From a virus: 22,891 bases of DNA. Every line of letters begins with the position of its first letter. The first letter of the stretch is position 1. The stretch covers positions 1 through 22,891 of the IMG/VR virus record IMGVR_UViG_3300017786_000157. The stretch is one strand, 5' to 3'. Of the stretch, positions 8,817 to 14,725 are shown one piece after another. A model generated the notes under the pieces. The model saw nothing but the letters and a program-made list of their open reading frames with translations. It was not told where the DNA came from and ran no database searches. Made by a program: the position numbers and the translations under genes.

Positions 8817-9437
8817 TTATTGTCCTTCTGATGGAGCCATTAGGCTAGGTTGCTGAGGAACTTCAGGTTCTACTGCTTCTTCTTCTACTGTAGGAGAAAG
8901 CAAACTAGGAACGCTAGGAAGGCTTTCCATGTCTTGCTCCATGTCTGGAGTTATAAAACCTCTAGGAAGAAAGTCTGAAGATTTTGCTGCTTTACGAAGT
9001 TTTTCTAATCTTTCTTCTTCCATCTGCACACCGAAAACTTTATCGTCTTCTTCATCTTCTTCATCATCAATTTTAAAATCTATATCTAAACGTTCAGCAA
9101 GTGCAATAAGCATATAAGCTAAAGGCTCAGCAAGCATAAGCATAAGGTCAGGATTTACATTTCCTTCTTGAAACTCTTGAAATAAAACGACTTGAACAAT
9201 CTGCATAATAGGTGTTTCATTGCTTAGAGCTTGCATTAAAGCGGGGTATATTTCTGCATCAGTCACATAAGTCCACAAGTATTGATTAGCTTCATGTACG
9301 TTTGTAAACTTTGGAGCTTTTTCATACGGTGCAGGAGAAGCAGGGTCACTAGTAAGCGACTGCCCCGGTATAGGGCCTTGCATAAGACCTCTTTCTTTGT
9401 TGTAATTTTCAATAGATACTTGCTGTTGCTTAGCCAT
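8817..9437 (-). CDS. Conserved phage protein of unknown function in the ejection-protein block
   Basis: 206 residues. The ATG at 9437 overlaps the end of the upstream gene by 8 bp and is preceded by a strong AGGAGG about 11 bases upstream. The central part (about residues 50-120) is helical and hydrophobic, with TDAEIYPALMQALSNE, QIVQVVLFQEFQEG and DLMLMLAEPLAYMLIALAER; it is followed by a very acidic run (DDEEDEEDD) and a Pro/Glu-rich tail. I recall the central block as a conserved pattern in marine podovirus structural clusters but know no function for it. Its place between two probable internal virion proteins is like that of T7 gp14, but I see no sequence basis for equating them. A virion component or an assembly chaperone are both possible. 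Confidence 0.75.
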   Translation of the reverse strand: MAKQQQVSIENYNKERGLMQGPIPGQSLTSDPASPAPYEKAPKFTNVHEANQYLWTYVTDAEIYPALMQALSNETPIMQIVQVVLFQEFQEGNVNPDLMLMLAEPLAYMLIALAERLDIDFKIDDEEDEEDDKVFGVQMEEERLEKLRKAAKSSDFLPRGFITPDMEQDMESLPSVPSLLSPTVEEEAVEPEVPQQPSLMAPSEGQ

Positions 9438-10704
9438 AAGCTGTACTTCCTCCTGCTTTAACTCTCATTTGCTGTTCATAAATATTAGCGCCATAACCAT
9501 AGTTGTTCTGCTGTAAAAACGCTGTTGGGTTTAAGCTCATCTGCATTGCCCTATCGTTAATCTCTGGTGACTGATAGCTTCCAGTACCTACGTCGATATA
9601 TTGAGCAGGGGCATTACTTGCAAAATATTCTTCTGGCTGCTCTATAATTCCTATTTCTTGAGAAAGTCGAGTTTTCGCGTCTTCCTCTACAACCCCCGAT
9701 ACCATGTCGATACCTTTATCTAAAGTTTCGTCTGCAACTGCTCGACCTAAAGTCCTTCCGTCTTTGAAGTCTGTAAATTGTTCTTTTACAGAGTCTAAAG
9801 TGTTCCCCGGTAAGTCTTTAATAAAGTTACCTGCTTTAGATAGTAAGCTGTTTGTACCGCCTGTAACTGGTTTCATTACTAGCTCAGCATCTGGTAAACC
9901 TCGTGCATCGAAACCTTCAGGCTTAAACGTATCAAACCCTGCATTTGAACCAGCCTGACTTGCGCCTGTTATGTTAGCAGGGCCTTCAATACCGCCTGTA
10001 GTGGGCGTAGTTACTAGCTCAGCATCTGGTAAGTCTAAAAGACTGCTTTTAATTTTTCCAATTCCTCCGGGAATACTATCCTTACCCATAATGTTTTGAG
10101 CATTATTTACAATATTTTGTTGCTTAGCTGTAAGAATTTTTTTAGCTTCTCCAAACTTTTCAATACCGTCGTTAAAGCTTTTAGTAATAGCGTTAATATT
10201 TTCATCAATTCCTGTCTGCACTGTACTCCAAGCAGACTTACCTGTTGATGAGTCTACAAAAAAACTATCAGAAGCTTGAGCAAGTTTAGGGAACATTGTT
10301 TCCATACCGGGGATTTTCTTTAACGCAGTTTTAGTAAACTCGCCTATAAAACTACTTACTCCATCAGTTACTGTTTTAAAAGCTGATGCTCCGGATTTTG
10401 CAAACTTAGCGCCCGACTCAAGAATTTTACCGGCTGTTTGTGCAATCTTACCGCCTTTAGCTAAAAACCCAGTTGCGCCTTTAAATGCCGCACCGACGGT
10501 AGCATTAAAACCTTTAGCTAACATCGCCCCTACTCCCGGCAACATAAAGCTTATAGCAAGCTGGCCTACAATACCAATCTTACCCATAAACTTACCAAAC
10601 GCCTTAAAGGCTGACTTTAAACCTTTGCCGATAGATTTAAACGCAGACTTAAATCCCTTGCCGATAGATTTAAAACCTTTTTTAATAGCTGAACCTAATC
10701 CCAT
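9430..10704 (-). CDS. Probable internal virion protein with amphipathic N-terminal repeats
   Basis: 424 residues, ATG at 10704 with AGGTGA upstream. Residues 1-45 are built from an 11-residue unit, FKSIGKGFKSA then FKSIGKGLKSA then FKAFGKF, rich in Lys, Phe and Gly. A hydrophobic Gly/Ala segment follows (GQLAISFMLPGVGAMLAKGF, ~47-66), and then further Gly/Lys/Ala helical stretches. This looks like a membrane-inserting or pore-forming module. The middle has two copies of LPDAELV followed by P-x-TGG (residues 225 and 270), and the C-terminus is Tyr/Asn/Gln-rich. I cannot name a family. Position and composition fit a protein packed in the capsid and ejected to help DNA cross the envelope. A head-tail or tail component is the alternative. 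Confidence 0.75.
   Translation of the reverse strand: MGLGSAIKKGFKSIGKGFKSAFKSIGKGLKSAFKAFGKFMGKIGIVGQLAISFMLPGVGAMLAKGFNATVGAAFKGATGFLAKGGKIAQTAGKILESGAKFAKSGASAFKTVTDGVSSFIGEFTKTALKKIPGMETMFPKLAQASDSFFVDSSTGKSAWSTVQTGIDENINAITKSFNDGIEKFGEAKKILTAKQQNIVNNAQNIMGKDSIPGGIGKIKSSLLDLPDAELVTTPTTGGIEGPANITGASQAGSNAGFDTFKPEGFDARGLPDAELVMKPVTGGTNSLLSKAGNFIKDLPGNTLDSVKEQFTDFKDGRTLGRAVADETLDKGIDMVSGVVEEDAKTRLSQEIGIIEQPEEYFASNAPAQYIDVGTGSYQSPEINDRAMQMSLNPTAFLQQNNYGYGANIYEQQMRVKAGGSTAYG
9876..10032 (-). repeat. 135-bp-spaced direct repeat in the 424-residue protein gene
   Basis: A 22-base identical block occurs at 9876-9897 and 10011-10032. It encodes the end of Leu-Pro-Asp-Ala-Glu-Leu-Val in both copies, and the Pro-x-Thr-Gly-Gly that follows is also shared. 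The segments between the copies have diverged, so this looks like an old in-frame duplication of about 45 codons. Confidence 0.75.
10625..10674 (-). repeat. 33-bp-period tandem repeat encoding the Lys/Phe/Gly 11-mers
   Basis: A 17-base block (ttgccgatagatttaaa on the plus strand) is identical at 10625-10641 and 10658-10674, exactly 33 bp apart, and a third diverged unit follows. It encodes FKSIGKG in both 11-residue units of the N-terminus of the 424-residue protein. Confidence 0.85.
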
Positions 10705-10725
10705 TTTATTTCACCTGTATTTTGT

Positions 10726-13700
10726 TTATTTAATAACTGTTGTTAGCCAAGTATTAGCATCATTAGCATCCTTGGCTGCAATCTTTTCATTACCAATGGC
10801 AGTAGCTAGTAGCTGAGCTTTACGTTGTTCTTCGTTTTCAAAAGACTGTCGAGTATAAGCGGCTGCATCACGCAACTGCTGCCAAACTTGAGTAAGCTCT
10901 TGAGAAGTTAAGTTGTAACTTATCTGAGCGTTCTGTTGGTTTGCTGCATTTTGAGCTGCGGTATCAGCTAAATTAGATTGCCGTCTCCACTGTATATTAG
11001 ACTGCTCAACAGCCTGTGCATTTGCTGCATTCCATTGGTCACGCTGAAAGTCTTGTTGCTCATTAAACTTTGCAATGTCTGTTTCAAGCTGTTGTTCAAA
11101 CTGGTCAGCCTGTAGTTTATTGCCTGCGTTTAAAGCTGCAATACGGTTCTTTTCAGTAGCGTTAAACTGCTCCCTAGCTGTATTAGCGCTTACATTATAC
11201 TGCTCTATCTGCACTCCAAGATTAGCCATAAACTGGTCTGCTTGTTGCTGACTAGAGGCGTTAAACTGAGCCGCTGCGTTCTGTGCTGACTGATTACTTA
11301 ACAAAGCTTGTTGATTTTGTTGAGCTGTTAAAACTGCTGATTGTTGTCTATTACTTAAATTAGCCATATCCATTTGCAAAAAAGACTGTGCATTTGTAAC
11401 TGCAAGTTTAGTATTCTTGTCAAGGTTCGCCATATCCATAGAAGCCATAGCGGTTGCTGTTTGTAGTGCAGCCTGTTGGTCAGCGCTAAATTTAGAAGCT
11501 GTCATGTTTTGCATAAACTTACTATTAGTTAATTCAACTTGCTGAGCTGCGTTAAACTTAGCTAAATCAATTCCAGCGTTAGTTTGTGCATTTACAACTG
11601 CTCTTTGTTGGTCAACATTTAACTGTGCAACATTCATCTCTGCTGCAATCTTACCCTGAAGTAAGTTAGTCTGCATACGTGTGTTAAGGTTAGCTAGTTC
11701 TGTTTGTTGAGCGTTGCTAAGATTTTCAGATGCTGCTTGGTTCTGAGCACTCAAGTTAGCTAGTCGCATTTGCTGGTCATTAGACAGGTTAGCCAAGTTC
11801 ATTTGCTGTTGGAAGCCTGCATTCTTAGCTAAGAAGTCTGCGGCAATCTGCTTGTCTTGAGCCGTAGCACTTTGGATAGCAGAAGCGTTTGCCTGAGCCA
11901 TTGGAATAGCACTTTGAATAACAGCGTTAAACAAAGCATCACGACCAACACTTGAAGCACTCATTCCTCGTCGAGCTAGGTTAGCTTCAACTTTAGCGAG
12001 AGCCGGTCTAGCCCATGCAGGAACTTCGCCATCTTCCATGCCAGACATAAGAGATTCCATCTGTACATCAATCAAAGCTTCTTTCGGAAGACCTGAAAGT
12101 GTAGTACGCACATCTTCAGGAAGGTCTTCCATTTCATCTGCAATAAGGTCTGGTTCGTCTGCAAGGCGATTAGCAATTGCGTCGTCTGATAAACCAGCAG
12201 CTTTAAGCTTTTTAACAGCTTTCTTTTTAGCATCTGCGCCTTGTATTGCTCGTTTCTGAGATTGATTATAGTCATACATACTCATAATTTCAGCAGCTTC
12301 ACCAGTAGCAGGTTCGCCTACAATAGCTTCACGTTCCTTAGCTTCAGCTTCTTTTGTTTCTTCTACAGTAGCTACTTTACCAGTCACTGTATTTACATAA
12401 GCACCCTCACTAGAGCTGTACTCAACTTCCCCTGCTTTTGCAGCCTCTTCAGCAAGTGTGTCTCTAGTAGCTGCTGTAGCTTTAGCGCCTTCTGAAAGCG
12501 TAGCGTCTTCTTGGGCTGCAATAGCTTTAGAGTCTTCTTCAATGCTTCCTTGCGCTGTTTTTACAGGGCGCATAGCAGAAGTTTTATAAAACTCTTCTAA
12601 CTCAGTTTCGTGTTGTGCTAAAGCTTCTTCAAATGCCGGAGTACCTCCTTTTCCTACAAAGTCTTTACGTAAAGGCTTTGGAGGCGGAACCCCAATTGTA
12701 GTCGCTTCCATACTAGAAGCTGTTACATCTGTAGGCTTAGAAACTTCTGTTTTAGACTTATAGTCAGCCAAAGCTGCCTCAAACTGGTGTTGAGACTCGT
12801 AATCTTGTCTTACAGGCTTCGCTGTCGTTTGAGCAGCTGTTACTGATTCAGCAGTAACTGTGTCATCTTCTGTTCTGGTTATCTCAGCACTGTCATTAAG
12901 TTTTTGAGTCTTAGAAACAGGTGTTATTGTGTTTTCTTTAGAAACAGTATCTACAGCTACTGTAGGAGCAGTAACGTCTGGGCCTGTTATTTCTATATCT
13001 GTAGGAGCTTCAGAATCTCTGCCTGATTTTACGGTTACATTCGCACCGCTTTCATCTACATTTCCTTCATTTCCTTTACCGTCTGGTAAACCCTTATCTC
13101 CTGTATTAGCCATATCATCATTCCCATCGCTGTCGTTATTATTATTACCGCCGCCGCTAGTTCCGTCACCAGTAGGGTTATCTATTTGGTTGTTTGTGTT
13201 GCCTTCTTCTGCGCCGCCTCTATCATGCCAAGTTCTAACAAAGTCATACATGTCTTCTTGATAATCTTGATATTCGTTGTTTCGAGTTTCCCAATCATCA
13301 TACGCAGCGTTAAATTCTGCGTCAGTCATGTTTTCAAATTGACTTTTATTTCTGTCTGGCTTACCCGGTCTTTGTTGAAACTGTAAAGGAGCTTCGTGGT
13401 CAATTTGTGTTCCACGAATAACAGTTCTTTGGTAGTCTCTTTCAAGTTTACTTACTTTACCATCGCCATCCATATCGTAGTAATCTGTAAAACTTTTTGC
13501 TGCTTGACCGCCTTCGCCGGGGCTTCCAAACGGCCCTTGGAAAGCAGGCATTTCAGTTCCAGTAGGTTTAAAGTCTACTGCGTTTTCAAAATCATCTGGG
13601 TCATAAGCAGGGTATTCAGGTTCTTCAGCAAACCCCGGCCCACCATAGTTAGGGCTTTCTGGGCCTTGGGCAGCTTCCCAAGCAGCTAAAGCTGTTCTAA

Positions 13701-14247
13701 ATGCTCCATAACTAGGATAATCATCAGCTGTGGGTCTAGGGTCTCCATTATTAAAAGTTGGAGCAGAGCTAGAACTTGTAGCTACTACTCCCTCTGAGTT
13801 GCCTTGCGCCGTGAGGTCTGGACTATCACCTTGAGCATCTTCCCACTGTTGTTTTACATCAGAAGGTAAATTATTAAGCGCATAATCTCCGGTTGTGTTT
13901 ATGTAATGTTCAGCAAAAGCCGTGTAATAATCATCTGCACTATCATAATCATTTACAGACGGAGCTGAGCCTGTTGGAGAAGCAGCCTTCTGAGGCTGTG
14001 ATGTAGATTGCTGAGCCGGTGTAGCCTTTAAGCTCATTTGTTGTGGTTGAGCTGTTGGAGGGTTAAGCTTAGAAGTAACAGCGTCTTGGTTTGCTGCATT
14101 GTTCTGGGTTAATTCAGCTTTTTCAGGGCCTGCAACGCCTGTACCCGGCTTTGGAGGATTAGCGGCTGCTAGGTTTTTTAGCGCTTCTGGGTCAAGCAAT
14201 CCACCTTCAGCTAATTTTTTGCGTAGATATTTACTAGCTCTACTCAT
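10726..14247 (-). CDS. Large virion protein with disordered N-terminus, EF-hand loop and long 11-residue-repeat helix
   Basis: 1173 residues. The ATG at 14247 overlaps the holin-like stop as ATGA. The first ~700 residues are Pro/Gln/Asp/Gly-rich and probably disordered. They carry several degenerate copies of a short helical motif of the form D-Y/F-x-S-x-x-x-F-x-x-A-L-A-x-Y/W-E (for example near residues 96, 178, 480 and 527), a canonical EF-hand loop DMDGDGKVSKLE (258-269) and an Asn/Gly/Asp run near 365-395. Residues 808-1126 are 29 gap-free 11-residue units (ANLSNDQQMRL, FNASSQQQADQ and similar), rich in Asn, Gln and Ala, which predicts a very long continuous alpha-helix or hendecad coiled coil. 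I know no precise function. Its place at the head of the ejection-protein block suggests an internal or conduit-forming virion protein; a tail appendage is the alternative. Confidence 0.8.
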   Translation of the reverse strand: MSRASKYLRKKLAEGGLLDPEALKNLAAANPPKPGTGVAGPEKAELTQNNAANQDAVTSKLNPPTAQPQQMSLKATPAQQSTSQPQKAASPTGSAPSVNDYDSADDYYTAFAEHYINTTGDYALNNLPSDVKQQWEDAQGDSPDLTAQGNSEGVVATSSSSAPTFNNGDPRPTADDYPSYGAFRTALAAWEAAQGPESPNYGGPGFAEEPEYPAYDPDDFENAVDFKPTGTEMPAFQGPFGSPGEGGQAAKSFTDYYDMDGDGKVSKLERDYQRTVIRGTQIDHEAPLQFQQRPGKPDRNKSQFENMTDAEFNAAYDDWETRNNEYQDYQEDMYDFVRTWHDRGGAEEGNTNNQIDNPTGDGTSGGGNNNNDSDGNDDMANTGDKGLPDGKGNEGNVDESGANVTVKSGRDSEAPTDIEITGPDVTAPTVAVDTVSKENTITPVSKTQKLNDSAEITRTEDDTVTAESVTAAQTTAKPVRQDYESQHQFEAALADYKSKTEVSKPTDVTASSMEATTIGVPPPKPLRKDFVGKGGTPAFEEALAQHETELEEFYKTSAMRPVKTAQGSIEEDSKAIAAQEDATLSEGAKATAATRDTLAEEAAKAGEVEYSSSEGAYVNTVTGKVATVEETKEAEAKEREAIVGEPATGEAAEIMSMYDYNQSQKRAIQGADAKKKAVKKLKAAGLSDDAIANRLADEPDLIADEMEDLPEDVRTTLSGLPKEALIDVQMESLMSGMEDGEVPAWARPALAKVEANLARRGMSASSVGRDALFNAVIQSAIPMAQANASAIQSATAQDKQIAADFLAKNAGFQQQMNLANLSNDQQMRLANLSAQNQAASENLSNAQQTELANLNTRMQTNLLQGKIAAEMNVAQLNVDQQRAVVNAQTNAGIDLAKFNAAQQVELTNSKFMQNMTASKFSADQQAALQTATAMASMDMANLDKNTKLAVTNAQSFLQMDMANLSNRQQSAVLTAQQNQQALLSNQSAQNAAAQFNASSQQQADQFMANLGVQIEQYNVSANTAREQFNATEKNRIAALNAGNKLQADQFEQQLETDIAKFNEQQDFQRDQWNAANAQAVEQSNIQWRRQSNLADTAAQNAANQQNAQISYNLTSQELTQVWQQLRDAAAYTRQSFENEEQRKAQLLATAIGNEKIAAKDANDANTWLTTVIK
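10870..11826 (-). repeat. 29 consecutive 33-bp (11-codon) hendecad repeats
   Basis: The encoded residues 808-1126 can be cut into 11-residue units with no insertion or deletion. The first part alternates ANLSNxQQ-type units with more variable ones (22-residue super-period: ANLDKNTKLAV, ANLSNRQQSAV). The second part has units that begin with an aromatic or hydrophobic residue followed by Asn and often end in Gln (FNASSQQQADQ, YNVSANTAREQ, FNEQQDFQRDQ, WNAANAQAVEQ). Nucleotide identity between units is low, so this is an old repeat kept at protein level. Confidence 0.85.
13441..13476 (-). other. EF-hand type calcium-binding loop within the 1173-residue protein
   Basis: The 12 codons give DMDGDGKVSKLE, with Asp at loop positions 1, 3 and 5, Gly at 6, Val at 8 and Glu at 12, which matches the canonical EF-hand loop. 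The residues before it (FTDYYD) and after it (RDYQRTV) are only a partial fit to flanking helices. There is one copy only, so it may be an isolated calcium-binding loop. Confidence 0.65.
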
Positions 14248-14417
14248 TTATTTTTCCCTTTAACTAAACCCTGAACTGTTTCAGATTCAAATATACGAAT
14301 CCCTAACCATACAATAGTGAAGACAGAAGCAATAGGCGGAAGCCAAGCTGCTAAGGCCATAACACCTGTGGATGCTGCTGCAATGTCTACTACTTCTTTG
14401 CCTTCTTCAACGGTCAT
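14244..14417 (-). CDS. Small holin-like membrane protein
   Basis: 57 residues from ATG 14417 to TGA 14244. It begins MTVEEGKEVVDIAAAST and has one strongly hydrophobic stretch, residues ~18-42 (VMALAAWLPPIASVFTIVWL and onward), then IRIFESETVQGLVKGKNK. AAGGAG lies about 7 bases before the start, overlapping the stop of the 85-residue gene, and the TGA overlaps the next ATG (ATGA). The acidic N-terminus, single membrane segment broken by Pro-Pro and basic tail, together with the WLPxIxxxFTIxWLGIRIxE pattern, match small putative holins I know from marine and T7-like phages. Expected role: inner-membrane pore formation that times lysis and gives the endolysin access to the wall. It is the only gene in this interval. 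Another small membrane protein is possible, but the tight operon position and the motif favour a holin. Confidence 0.78.
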   Translation of the reverse strand: MTVEEGKEVVDIAAASTGVMALAAWLPPIASVFTIVWLGIRIFESETVQGLVKGKNK

Positions 14418-14427
14418 GGATTACTCC

Positions 14428-14685
14428 TTAGTCTTCTTCAGCTTGAGATGCAAGATGAGCTGCATAAGCTGCAACTACTTCGCTTGTATGTACTGTTGCA
14501 CAGATGCCCTGTACTTCAGTTGATTCGCCGCTATAGTCGTCACCCGCTGAAATTACTTTGCGGTTAAAAGAACGTGTAAGTTCTACACCGTCTTCTTTTA
14601 CTACGGTTGCAGTACGAACCTGTACAGCTTTATACAGGCCTACTACTTCAATTTTATCTTCAATTGTTTCTTTTGTTAAACTCAT
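14428..14685 (-). CDS. Small conserved phage protein, function unknown
   Basis: 85 residues from ATG 14685, preceded by ACAGGAG about 7 bases upstream. The protein has a beta-rich core, IEVVGLYKAVQVRTATVVKEDGVELTRSF, then GDDYSGESTEVQGICATV and a helical end, TSEVVAAYAAHLASQAEED. I recognise the overall pattern as one seen beside tail-fibre and holin genes of marine phages, always without a known function. It lies directly between the fibre and the holin-like gene, and its TAA is part of the holin-like gene's ribosome binding site. A small virion or fibre-associated protein is plausible, but nothing in the sequence proves it. Confidence 0.8.
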   Translation of the reverse strand: MSLTKETIEDKIEVVGLYKAVQVRTATVVKEDGVELTRSFNRKVISAGDDYSGESTEVQGICATVHTSEVVAAYAAHLASQAEED

Positions 14686-14702
14686 TTGTTTTCTCCTGTC
14701 CG

Positions 14703-14722
14703 TACTTAGAATCCACTAAGTA
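14703..14722 (-). promoter_or_regulatory. Perfect 7-bp-stem hairpin between the fibre gene and the 85-residue gene
   Basis: The coding strand reads TACTTAG, a six-base loop (TGGATT), then CTAAGTA. It sits just after the fibre stop codon and just before the next ribosome binding site. No U-run follows, so it does not look like an intrinsic terminator. An RNA processing or stability element is more likely. Confidence 0.5.
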
Positions 14723-14725
14723 TAA

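Noticed and set aside
10870-11826. Regular 33-bp repeats as a CRISPR array
   Set aside because: Units differ strongly at DNA level, there are no spacers, and the region is one continuous reading frame with conserved protein periodicity.
12929-13689. Plus-strand open frames opposite the 1173-residue gene
   Set aside because: Low-complexity Ser/Pro/Phe products that mirror the Asp/Gly/Glu-rich coding strand; no ribosome binding site and no recognisable motif.
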